A stretch of DNA of 64,000 nt from Paraspadella gotoi (Eukaryota > Chaetognatha): contig CM119271.1 in the NCBI GenBank assembly GCA_051294375.1, forward strand, positions 13,135,039 to 13,199,038. The letters are read 5' to 3'. Below are positions 20,631-31,481 of the stretch, one piece after another; within the stretch, counting starts at the first letter, position 1; every line of letters begins with the position of its first letter. The notes below the pieces were generated by a model. The model saw only the letters and a program-made list of their open reading frames with translations. It made no database searches and had not been told where the DNA came from. Position numbers and translations under genes: made by a program.

Positions 20631-21020
20631 AGGGGTGTCATGAACAGCGGTGGTATTAAAAGTAATGGCATCGAAGGCGGTGCCATCTGAAGTGATGGCA
20701 TTCGAAGCAATTCCATTGAACGCAAGCGAAGGAATATAGATATAAAGAATATATAATATAAAGTAATGTATTTTGAAGCGATGGCATGAGAAGCTGTTCT
20801 ATCGGTCTGATCTGAGAGGTTCTATCTGAAGCGGTTGTATCTGAAGGGTTGGCATTGGAAGCGTTTAATCATATATATGTAAATTCAAAGGCCAATGGCA
20901 TCAGAAGCCATGGCACCAGAATCAAACGGCATCCAAAGAACTTCGCTCTAATTCGTTGGTTCCACCTTCTTTGGGACGAGACATTTTCGGTTCGGGTTCC
21001 ATCTCCCCGGAACCGGCGAA
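20631..21020. repeat. Degenerate GATGGCATCTGAAGCG-type minisatellite (copy 1)
   Basis: Imperfect units of roughly 16 bases (gatggcatctgaagcggt, gatggcattcgaagcaattc) repeat irregularly. The same block is at 25753-26110. In this copy it is followed directly by LTR sequence, whereas in the other copy it continues to gaaccggcgaaaactctgg, so 21020 is a breakpoint or assembly joint. Confidence 0.7.
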
Positions 21021-21024
21021 AAAA

Positions 21025-21831
21025 GAGAGAGATCCTAAACTACCCAGTAGCTACTTTTTCTTATCAGGAAAAAGTTTTATTAGAGTTTATTTGTAGTTTA
21101 TTAGCCATCCTTAATTTCCAACAGGTGAGGGCCGTTGCCGAGGTCCAAGGATTCTACAGGGAGATTTGGGCATAGTTCCTCTATGATTCCTGAGTCCTTA
21201 GGTCCGCTGGTCTTGGCTGGGGCGCAAGTTGTTCTTCTTTCTTCTTGAGGTCCGCTGATACTGCCGCCCAGAAGCCCCTTGTTACACTCCTTTTTATAGA
21301 AAAACCTAGCCTATCCCTTCCTTCCTCGATCTACATAAAATAGAGCATCTCATTGGTGCAAGGTGCCTAAGGAACCTTGATACCGCCTTTGAGGACCCTC
21401 AAGCTTCCTCTCTCTCCTATTGCTGAGGGCTGGTGGTATCTGAGATGCTCTCTTTCCTCCCTCTCTTCTTGCTGAGGTTGAAGTTGTCATTTGGTTCTTC
21501 ATGTTTTCCCCGCAACTTCCTCATTAGATGATCTAATGCTGAGATAGCCTGACATAGCAGAGGAGTGACTGAGAAACTTGCTCAGTTTGTACGCTATGCT
21601 TCCGTTCCTACCTCAGGTAGGTGAGCAGGGGTGAGCAGACCTAGCTCAGGTACCCTCTCTCTTACTTTCTAACCTGTAGGTTGCCTGAGCAAGGGCGAGG
21701 AGACAAGCGAGAACCTGCTCTCTTCTTCCTAATCTCTTAGGTTCTGACTAGGCGAGAAGACTAAGCTCAGGACCTCTCTCTTCCTACCTTCCTATCTTAA
21801 GTTGCTGAGAGATGCCCTAGCCTCGTTAACA
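21025..21831 (-). repeat. 3' LTR (left copy, end-truncated)
   Basis: Shares gtagctac, cttatcaggaaaaa, cagggagatttgggcata, gcatctcattggtgc and the end cgttaaca with the right LTR, but with many indels. Repeated gctgagcaggggtgagcag-type motifs occur inside it. Confidence 0.7.
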
Positions 21832-22711
21832 TCCATCCCCGACACCGGTTTTGGTCCCCAAAACTAAAAAGACCATATGGACTTGGCACGGCACCTGCTA
21901 CAAAAAAATTTTCATTTCAACAATAAAAAGAAAGAAATTACAAGAGACAATGTCAGCAATCTATGAGGTAAGTGACAGAATTCAAGTAACTACAGAAGGA
22001 TACTTGAATATGTATCAAATCAAATAAAAATCAGAATCTTTTCACAGAATTGACGGAGTTTTTCTCATTTTTCCCCATGGATTGCTTGAATTGATAAAAT
22101 CTTCTGAGACTGGCTTCTCCCCGACCATAGATCTCAAAGGTGAATTTATAGATTTTCAACATCCTTGATATGAGAATTTTTCTTTTTTCTCAACACTGCA
22201 GACTTCCTCAATGGTGCTCTCCTTGACCAGAATGTTGGAAATGGATGATAAACTCCCCGACCAGTGATTTTCCAGATGATTTTGGCTCAGATTGATGAGA
22301 TGGGACTCTTGTTGTCCAATTAATCCTTGTTGTTTAGTTAGTGCTCTGAAGCAGTCTCTTCCCCGACCAGGGTTTTGTTCACAATGAAAAGATTTTAATT
22401 TTGTTGGTTCTGCTTGATCAGAATAGGTCCATGTGAAGAAATTTTGGATTTGATTTCTTTAGTGATTTCTCCCCCGACGCAAAATTCTGTAGTAGTGAAT
22501 CCTTAAAAAGAGTTTTTCCACAGTGAGAGAGAATTTTAGTTTATTTTCTTGCTGAAGTAGTTCCTTTTGAGGAATGAAATTCGATTGTGAATGAGTTCAG
22601 ATATCTTTTTGATAACCGTTGAGAGCAATTTTTTAGATCCTAAAGCCTTTCTTTGAGGGCTTTCCTCTCTCCTTTATTTCCAAGTTTCAGATTATTTCCA
22701 ATTAATTCTCT

Positions 22712-23990
22712 TTGATGTGCGTCCTTGAGATCGCGAAATTTGTTTTCAGTGTTTATTTTTATTTGTATTTATTTATTTTTTCTATTTTTGTGGTGACGTC
22801 ACTGGCGTCATTGTTTCACTTAATATCTCTCTTCTGGATGGCAATACACTTTAATTTTAACTTCATCGCGCCCATCAGGTTGTCACTGACACTGGATTTT
22901 AAATTTTGATGATAACTTTAATCTCAGTCCAGGCTCCACGGGCCGAAAATTCACACTTGGCCAATGAATTTTCCTCCAGAACCACCTGCGTCAGGGAATT
23001 TAATAATTGTTAAGTTTCCAAAACATCCATGTCTTGACCACCAAAGATGAAACAACCATACTTAGCATAACAAATCAAACGTTGATGGAAAGGTTGCTCA
23101 GATGGAGAATCGCAGGATGGGCCCTTCCCAACGAAATCCAGTGACTCCTTAATCCTACCACCAACAAAAGGTTGATTACACTTTTTCTTATTATTTTTTT
23201 TTTTTTTTTTCAACATTGCGCTGGAGTATTTTCTGTAAATTAAACGCGCTTGCCGTAAACATATTTTTAATTTTTAGAGAGAGACGTTGTAAAAAAATAT
23301 TTTAATTTCTTCACACAAGTTTCCCCGATATTCTCCTTATTTTTTCATTTTTCGTTTTTAAAAGATGTTTATTTCAGATTCAATTTTGATTTTATTTTAG
23401 AATTTTACAATTTTTACATTCAAAGCCAAATATACGAGACAAATCGAAATCCACGGAGTCCGATGGGTGCTATTCGCAGTAGCGATCAATCCTTTCTCAG
23501 CTTTTGGTCAGAGCTGACGATCGACGAGGAAAGATGATTCCCTATTTCATTTTTCGGCGGCAGCAAAGAGACGTCTAAAGCCTAATGGTTTCCTTTCGTT
23601 GGCGTCCATGGTTTAGGATTTAGAAAGAAGTAAAACAACTTGAGTAAGAAAATATGTTTAAAAACGGATAATCACGATCTTGGAGTTTCTGCTTTTTGGT
23701 TTTCAGAGAAAAAATTCTCAGGTGTAAATATTATGTCATGCTTTTTAAAATTTTAAATTTAAACGGTTTAGTTTTCTACCGTTTAGCGTCAAATAAAGAT
23801 TGCCTTTTAAAAAGAAGGTTGAGATTTTCTGGATGCCTTTTTTTTTTTCAGTGTGGAAAAACAAAAGATTTGACCGTGGCTAAATGCGAATCTTTCAATC
23901 ATAATGGTTTTAATTTTTCTCCTAATTTTGAAATTGGGATTTTGAAAGATAATATTTCTGATTTAATTTTAACTCCATTTTAGTTTTCAA
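22712..23990. other. Internal region of the LTR element
   Basis: AT-rich with short open frames on both strands. One minus-strand frame (23216-23010) contains CYAKYGCFIFGGQDMDVLET, which faintly resembles a kelch-type blade and could be captured host sequence. The rest shows nothing recognisable. Confidence 0.3.
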
Positions 23991-24060
23991 ATTCAGTTCC
24001 TGTTTCCATTAAAAATACAGACTCCAGCGTACTGAGTTTTGTTTTCCTGTAATTCCTCGG

Positions 24061-24092
24061 GGTCGTGGGTTCGAGCCCCACATTGGGCGCCA
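24061..24092 (-). promoter_or_regulatory. Primer-binding site, tRNA-Lys type
   Basis: On the minus strand TGGCGCCCAATGTGGG and the following ctcgaacccacga are complementary to the acceptor stem and T arm of a tRNA-Lys 3' end. The site starts two bases from the CA end of the LTR, the standard position for priming minus-strand DNA synthesis. Confidence 0.8.
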
Positions 24093-24094
24093 GA

Positions 24095-24919
24095 TGTTGC
24101 GGATTTCCGGGCCGCAAAAAGAAGAATTCAATCCTACAACCTACAAAGTAGCTACTTTTCTTATCAGGAAAAACGTTTATTAGAGTTTTATTTGTAGTTA
24201 GTGTAGCTCTTTATTTTCCAACATGGAGGGCCGTCTGCTCAAGGCAGGATTTTCCTATCCAGGGAGATTTGGGCATAAGTTCCTCTATGACCTGAGTCCT
24301 TAGGTTCCGCTGGTCTTGCTGGGCGCAGTTGTTCGTTCTTTATTTCTTGGAGGGCCGCTGAACTGCCCCCAGAAGCACTTGTTACACCCTCTTATATAGA
24401 AAAACCTAGCCACCCTCCTCCTCATCTACATAAGAGCATCTCATTGGTGCATAGGCTAAGGAACGAGTACCCCTTGAGGAACGCTCAGCTTCTCCTCTCT
24501 CTTCCATTGGCTGAGGCTGTGGTATCTGAGACTCTCTTTCCATCCTCATCTCTCTTTGCTGAGGTGTGCAAGCTTGTCATTGGTTCTTCTGTTTTCCCGC
24601 CAACTTCTCATATAGATGCATCTAGTGCTGAGATAGCCTGACATGAGCAGAGGAAGTGACGAGAAAACTTGCTCAGGTACCTATCCGTCCTTCCTATACC
24701 TCAGTAGGTGAGCAGTGGTGAGCAGACTAGCTCAGGTCCTCTCTCTTGACTTACTAACCTAGGTTGCTGAGCGGGGGCAGGAGACAAGCTGAGGAAGCCT
24801 CTCTCTTCCTTCTAATCTCTTGAGGTTTTGCTGAGCAGGGGCAGAAGACTAGCTCAGGTACCTCTCCTCTTCCTTCCTATCCTTAAGTTGCTGAAAAGAG
24901 ATCCCTAGCCTGCGTAACA
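24095..24919 (-). repeat. 5' LTR (right copy)
   Basis: 825 bases from TGTTGCGG to CGTAACA. It contains an agaaaaacctagcc element and ctgag/gctgagcagg repeats. Host sequence resumes at 24920 with ttccgctagtccgaattcgc, matching 18333 onward, which locates the insertion in the 3' flank of the Kunitz/WAP/SOD gene. Confidence 0.75.
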
Positions 24920-25217
24920 TCGTTCCGCTAGTCCGAATTCGCTTGTACGATCTTATACCGCATGATATTCACATTGTCACCTATACTATTTTTTTAATAT
25001 AAAAATGTGACATAAATCTTCTCGCTCCAAAGGCGGCCTTTCCAATTTCGCGCCAAACATCCATCGAAATTTTTTTTTTTTTGGCAAATTCATCCTTTTA
25101 TGATATTTGAGTTGTTGGAGAAGAGTCGGAATTATCGAGAGAGAGAGATGAGAGAGAGAGAAGAGAAGAGAGAGAAGAGAGAGAAGAGAGAAGAGAGAGG
25201 AGAGAGAGAGAGAGACA

Positions 25218-25250
<33 letters not shown>

Positions 25251-26310
25251 CGGAAGTTGAATAGAAAGAGGGGGAGAGAGAGGGTTGAATGGGAGAGAGA
25301 GTTGGAAAGGATTTATTTTTTTCGAAGAAAAGTCAGAACTTGTACTAAAATGACATAAAATATATTAAAAGATACAATTTAAATGAAAAAAATATAAACG
25401 AATATTATTATATTAATAGACAAAAAGATAAAAAAAGAATAAAAAACCAAAAAACAAAAAAACTGAGAAAAAGGAAGAAAGGAAAAAGACAAACAAAAAA
25501 CTAACAAGAAAAAAAAAACAGAGAACAAGAAACAGAAGGACCTCCCTTGGGACATTTAGATCCGAAAGGGAGAAACTTGAATGAGAGAGGAAAGTGGGGG
25601 GGGGGGCTGAGGGACTAGGGGGGGGGAGTGGAGTTGTTGAGAACCTCCGCGGAGACAAACATGTCTTTATTCGTTTGGTCCTTTGGCCCTCGATTCCATC
25701 GCACCCTCGCGACAAAAAAAAAAAATTGTTCTTTTCTTTTTTAAATTTATGTTTTTGGCATCGGAAGGGGTGTCATGAACAGCGGTGGTATTAAAAGTAA
25801 TGGCATGAAGGCGGTGCCATCTGAAGTGATGGCATTCGAAGCAATTCCATTGAACGCAAGTAAAAGTAATGGCTTCTAAAGCGATGGGCATGAGAAGCTG
25901 TTCCATCGGTCTAATCTGAGAAGTTCTATCTAAAGAAATTGCGATGGCATCTGAAGCGGTTGTATCTGAAGGGTTGGCATTGGAAGCGTTTAATCATACA
26001 TGTAAATTGAATGGCATCAGAAGCCATGGCCACCAGAATCAAACGGCATCCAAAGAACTTCACTCTTACTCGTTGTGTTCCACCTTCTTTGGGACGAGGC
26101 CATTTTCGGTTCGGGTTCCATCTCCCCGAACCGGCGAAAACTCTGGAACCCTAACTCTTGACACCCGAAGACTTTTGGCTTTCGGTCTTTTTACTTAAAA
26201 AAAAACTCGATCTTCGAAATATATTTTTGAGAAAAAGAAAAAAGAAAAAAAGGAAAAAAAATTCCCATCCGAGAGAAATTTGTGAGAAAACGTGAGAAAT
26301 GAAGAGAGAG

Positions 26311-26359
<49 letters not shown>

Positions 26360-26749
26360 GAGAGAGAGAGAGGAAGAGAAGAGAGAGAAAGAAATGATAG
26401 AGTGGGATGGTGTGAAAAAACGAAGAGTCAAACAAGAAAAAATATATTTATTTAGGATCTGTTTGATGTAGAAAGATTCAAAGGGTAAAAACTGTTTTTT
26501 TTATTGAAGTTAAAATGAAAAGTATGATTTTTGATTTGCAATCTGCTGTATTTTCATTGGTCAGTTTAAGTGCATTAACTTCCCCTGCCAAGCAATGTTT
26601 TTGATATAAGGTTTTTTTTTAAAATCAAATTAGATCGACTGATTTTCTGTCCTCAAGTTTATATAAAAAGAAATCGTCTGCCAACTTGTTTTATTTACTA
26701 CGTATTTGTATTGTAAAACTATTGATAAACAAACAAAAAGGCAATCACT
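24920..26749. other. Region between the two nested genes, with GA tracts and minisatellite
   Basis: Contains (GA)n at 25137-25250 and 26300-26390, a G-rich stretch (25590-25630), the GATGGCATC minisatellite (25753-26110) and AT-rich sequence up to the phosphatase stop codon. No gene is seen. It corresponds to the gapped 18333-20163 of the other copy. Confidence 0.7.
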
Positions 26750-29700
26750 TCAAATCTCCCGCCCTCTAGCGAAGAGTTCCACGACTCTGACGAGGCATTC
26801 CATCTGCTCCAGCGACTCGACGATCCCTGGCTTCGCCTCCCTCGCGGCCAAGACGCTCCAGGCCCAGTCGACGAGCCTCTCCGCCGTAAAACGCTGCAGG
26901 AGGTTGAAGGCGACAGCGTAGAAGCCGCTGGAGCCGCAGCCGTCGCGGCAGTGGACGAGGAAGGGTCGGTCGGGGGAGTTGGACTGGAGGATTGTTTTGA
27001 GAGCGGGAGTTTTATGATTTGATCAAATGATTTAATAGTTACAGAAATAAATAAATGAACAAACAAAAAAAATAAATAAATGAATAAATAAATATAATAA
27101 AAAAGATAATAACATAAATAAATAAGTAAATAAATTACCTAATAAAATATAAGGCAACAAAAACAGAAAGAAAGAAAAAACAATACAAAAACAAAAAAGA
27201 AAAAATAACTATAACGCTCAGTAAACTAATGAAACTAACAAGTTATGGCAAGCGGAGGATAGCCTGTGATACCGGGGCGCGGGGTATCTCACCAACTGGC
27301 GTAGGGGCTGCGGACCCTCAGTGACGCCTCCTGTCACTGCATGTTTATATCCGCACCGTCACATTTATAGCCAAGACCGGGATACCCAGGGATTGAACCC
27401 GGGACGCACAGATGGAATGAAGATGATTTAGCCTGCTCAGCCATTGAGACGAGGCTGAGGACGGCCAGCAGTGAGGGCAGCTTTAAGTCTTGCTGCACAN
27501 NNNNNNNNNNNNNNNNNNNNNNNNAGTGATATTTTCTTAGAAATTTAAAAAAACAAATAATAAAACCTCTTAACAAACAAAAGACAACTCCCAACCTGCA
27601 TCTCTAAATGCAACAACAACAGCGCCACCAATTCCTCCTCTCTCTCCGACTTCTCTTCTCCTTCTCTCCATCCGCCAAACTCCAGAAGCTTCAAAGTCTT
27701 CGTCGTCGCCCCTCGCCGCAGCCGAAGATCGTGGACGATCCCCTTCGCCTTCGCCTTCGCCGTCCCAACGTTCTCCACCCTCGTGGGCGGATAATCCGCC
27801 ACAGCGCCGCCCGATTCCGGCCAATATCTCGGCGCGCCCTCTATCGAGTCGGTGATAGCAACGACGATCCCGACGTCAAAGTCCCAGACGACCGACCAAA
27901 AGGCGATCGTCGTTGCCGGCTGCGGCGATCGGGCGACGACGATGCCGCGACGCCCGAAGTGGGAGTCGACGAAGACGGCGTCGTAAGAGGCGCCGTTCGG
28001 TGGCAGGAACGTTTCGAGGATGACGCCGCGGGGGTTTGAAGGCGCGGGCCTTGGAGAACGTGTCGTTAAAATAGTGCAAGCAAAATAAAAAAGAATTCAT
28101 TCATTTATTCATTGATTCATTCATTTATTACATAAGCTATCTTGCCCAATAAGGTTGGTTAATGGTTATGGTTAAGCTTTCAATCAAGACTCTCTCACAG
28201 TCCAGAATACCTCACTTCCTTTATATCACCGTCCAGCTGCGTCAAAACGACGCCGTTGTCTACGGCCGGCGTCAAAGCCCCCAGTTTGTCAAAAAGCGCC
28301 GCCACGGAACGCCTCGTCGACTTCTCAAACGGCAAAGGGTCGAATCCTTTGCTGCAGCTGATACGCAGACAACGCCGCAGGAAATCGAAGGCCGCTTTCG
28401 ACTCTATCGTCCTCGTTCGTCGCCGACGCAGCGTCGCAGCCTCCTGCAGCGGATTCGTTCGTCCCGTCGCCTTCGCCATTAGAGTTTGATTCAAGACGGC
28501 GACGAAGATGGAACCGGCGACGCCGTGGACGATCATAGGAGATGCGGCGTTCTTTTTTCTCTCAGTCACGACGCCGCCTTTCCTCTCTATTTCGAAGTCT
28601 TTCTTTTCTATACCGGCGCCGTCTTCATTTCCAACGCCCTCTTTCTTTTCTTTCCTAGCGCCACTACTCTTTTCAACGACGCGACAAAAGTCAACGAAAT
28701 CCACGACCGACGCCGGCGCGCCCTCTTTCGGCCACGAGACGAACTCCAAGTGACGCACGAGACGTCGCTCGGCGGGACGTCGCGTCAGATTCAGCGTCAT
28801 GACGCGAAAGACGCGGTGGGCGTGGCGATGTTCCGTAACCAAGGCAACGCGAAGACGTCCATCGCAAGTGGATATTTCGGCTCCGACGTTGCGAGGCCAA
28901 AATCCCTCCGTCTCTCTTTCGCCTTCGATCCCGACGATCCACTCCGCGCCTTCAAACCACACCATCCGCCAAAAATCCTCCACCGTCTCCGGCGTCGGAC
29001 TTTGCGTCAGAATAAAACCGGCGTCGTCCGCGCCGAATTTGGGGACGTAGGCGGCGTTGATGTAATCAGCGCCGGGGTCTTCGAGGGTGGAATAAAGAGC
29101 GCCGGGCAGGATGAAACCGGCGTCGGCGGCGTCATCGGCGTCAAATTCTTTTATCGGCTTCAGTTTCACCCGGAATCGGTCGCAAGGAAGATTCTCCATC
29201 CACCGATTCTTCGTCTCGTTCTCTATTCGACTCGCGACCGACGTCGTGGCGTTGGTCGGTCTGTCGGTCAGTCCGTCAAACTCTTCCAATTGTCCGTCGA
29301 GGGAAAGTTCTGGCTGAGAGTCGTCGAGCCATTCCGGGCGGTGATCGTCGTCGTCGTCGTAGACGTCGTCTTCTTTAGCTTCGGTCGCTACGTCGGCGCC
29401 GTCCCCAGATTCCGGCGTCCTTTTCCCGGCGCCAAATCCTATGACGCGCCCCTCGTGGATTTGCGGAATTTCGGGCGCCGTCGTCCGGCGCTCATTCGAT
29501 CTTCGCGCCGCAATAACGACGCCTAGTCTACGTCTCAGCGCCAGGAAGAGAAGAAGGCCGAGTAAAACGACGCCGCCCGACCCCGTCAAGGCCCAAATCG
29601 GCACCGATTTCGTAGTGGGCATCTCCGTTCCGGCGCTCTCCCAAAAGCTTGGAGCGAAAGCAATTCAAAATTTAGTACATTAATCTAATTTGCATATTGT

Positions 29701-30666
29701 AAAAGTTTAAAATATTTCTTGTAATTTATAATTGAGTTCAGCCGTGTGTTGTTTTATTATTTCCTAGGGGATAATCATACAATGCTAACTGTCTCTTAAA
29801 TATAATGCTGATTCACATTAGACATTAATATAATAATAATAATAATAATAAACATTACAACCTGACTCTCGAAACTACGCAATGAGCTTTGACCCGGTCC
29901 CCGCAGGCCAGCAGACGAAATCCGTAGCAGGAAAAGTTGCGTCTATTCTCGATCCGACGCCGGAAGGGCTCGTCGTCGGCGAAGGCGACCCCGCGCACCT
30001 CGGAGAGGATCGTCCGGTCGGCCCCTCGACGGCCGCCAAATCCGAAGCGGATGCGAAGAAATCAAAGTCTACGACGCCCCAGTAGAGAGGAAAGTGAGGG
30101 TGGGAGAAAATTGGAAGGCGGTGATCGGGAGGGGCGAGCGAATCTAAGGGGGGTGGGGGGGTTAAATTGGTTGTTAGTTCGTGAAGGAATTTGGGTGGGA
30201 AGGCGGAGGAGCTTGGGCGAGGGAAATAGGTAAGGTTTGGGTGGAGGGTGGGTGGAGGGGGAAGAGGGTGAGAAAGTTTAGGGATTAGGGATTAGAGATA
30301 GAGCTTAGGGATTAGAAATAGGGAATAGGGATTAGAGATAAGGATTAGAGATTAGGATTAGGGATTAGAGATAAGTATTAGGAAAGGGGATTAGGGATTA
30401 GGGAAGGGAATAAGGGATTAGGGATAGGGATTAGGGATTTAAAAATTCAAGAATTACAAAAAAAAATAACAGAAATAATGCAAGGAAGGTATTGTAGGAT
30501 CCTACATAAAATTACGTTTAGTTTAACATAGTTTAATAATATCTCAATAACTTAATAATGATAATTTTTTGAAAGGCTTAGAATCGGCATCATAATAAGA
30601 GAATTAAGCTTTGCCAAGGAAACACGGAACTGAGTGAGGATGGACGACAGGGAAGAGTGGCAGTAG

Positions 30667-30707
<41 letters not shown>

Positions 30708-31458
30708 CTCTCTCTCTCTCTCTCTCTCCGATAGGGTGTATTAGGCCGCCTTGAACCAGATAAGACGCGCCGCAACCCTTCATCTCCCTCACCGGAACCA
30801 AATAGTCTGCGGCAGCCCTTTTCCTTCCGGATCCATAAACCTCCAAGAGAGACCCTCGGCGGCGAAGGCGGTGGAGGCGTCCGTGGAAGCGACGGAGGAG
30901 AAGGCGGCGCCACCGGCGAGGAATTCCGCGGTGAAGTTGACGATTTGACCGATAGAGGGCGATGGAGACGGTTGTGGAGACGACGACGTCGACTCTAATC
31001 AATGTTATCATTAAATCTTGTTAATTAGAGATAATAAAAATAAATTTTTTTTTATTAAATAAAGTTTTTTTATTCAATAATGTTTCAATAGGATTCCAAT
31101 TTTTTTTTTTTTTTCAAAATTAAAAATTTGAACAAAATTAACATTTTTAAATAACTTTTTTTTAGCCATTCCTTCTTTTGAATTAACTTACAAAACAATA
31201 GTAGAAATCAATTAAGCAATAAAAAGTCCAACTCTTATTTATTGTAAATAATGTACTGTAAATTGTAAAAATATGGCCCGTCTTAGTAATCATACCAAGT
31301 AGCAAAGAAGTTAAGAAAAACAATCATGAAAAAAAAACAGTGAAATTTTAAAAAAATGTGAATTTAGTCAAACTTACCCATTATACAAACTTACCTTCTT
31401 GAGTCGATGAAAAACTCTCCGTAGAAATTATTATAATAATCAAAATGACAAATATCAT
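26750..31458 (-). CDS. Receptor-type protein tyrosine pseudophosphatase
   Basis: Six minus-strand exons: 31458-31395 (signal peptide MIFVILIIIIIS), 30994-30793, 30068-29862, 29647-28216, 28049-27596 and 26983-26750; phases agree throughout. About 863 aa. The short ectodomain has NFT and NFS sequons; the transmembrane segment is near residues 175-195. D1 (about 305-586) keeps NRWMENLPCDRFRVKL, DYINAAYVP and ETVEDFWRMVW, but WPD is WPK and the active-site loop is VHGVAGS, without Cys or Arg. A Lys/Glu-rich insert precedes it. D2 (636-863) has YDAVFVDS, FWSVVWDFDVGIVVAI, RYWPE and HCRDGCGSSG, in which the CX5R arginine is Ser. It is thus predicted to be inactive, binding rather than cleaving phosphotyrosine. 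Exon 3 has a TGA as its third codon, and exon 5 needs one C fewer near 28030. Confidence 0.85.
27240..27470 (-). repeat. tRNA-derived SINE in the last phosphatase intron
   Basis: Read on the minus strand it has TGGCTGAGCAGG (A-box-like) followed by CGGGTTCAATCCC (B box) about 40 bases later, the spacing of a pol III internal promoter, then a GC-rich unrelated body. It is not a tRNA because the acceptor stem does not pair. Confidence 0.6.
30270..30450 (+). repeat. Degenerate TTAGGGA-type repeat
   Basis: Irregular units of ttagggattaggga and ttagagat over about 180 bases inside a phosphatase intron. They resemble telomere-like interstitial repeats but are 6-8 bases long and impure. Confidence 0.75.
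30675..30728. repeat. CT microsatellite
   Basis: (CT)n with one interruption, in the phosphatase intron close to exon 2. Confidence 0.9.
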
Positions 31459-31481
31459 TTTGTCGTCGTTGTTGAAATGTT

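Larger units (their letters stand above)
21025..24919 (-). mobile_element. Non-autonomous LTR retrotransposon (minus orientation)
   Basis: Two similar terminal regions (about 21025-21831 and 24095-24919) flank 2.26 kb of internal sequence. The complete LTR starts TGTTGCGG and ends CGTAACA, a TG...CA terminus. Next to it, on the minus strand, lies a primer-binding site complementary to a tRNA-Lys 3' end. The internal part has no gag, protease, reverse transcriptase or integrase frame, only repeated tccccgaccag motifs, so the element must rely on others to move. The outer 25 or so bases of the left LTR are missing at the joint with host sequence. Confidence 0.75.

Noticed and set aside
24050-24092. 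A tRNA gene half (ggttcgagcc with gcgcca)
   Set aside because: Only the 3' half is present and it ends at an LTR, so it is a retroelement primer-binding site.
28486-29526. 346-codon plus-strand open frame
   Set aside because: Antisense shadow of the GC-rich phosphatase exon 4; the minus strand shows conserved PTP motifs and splice phases.
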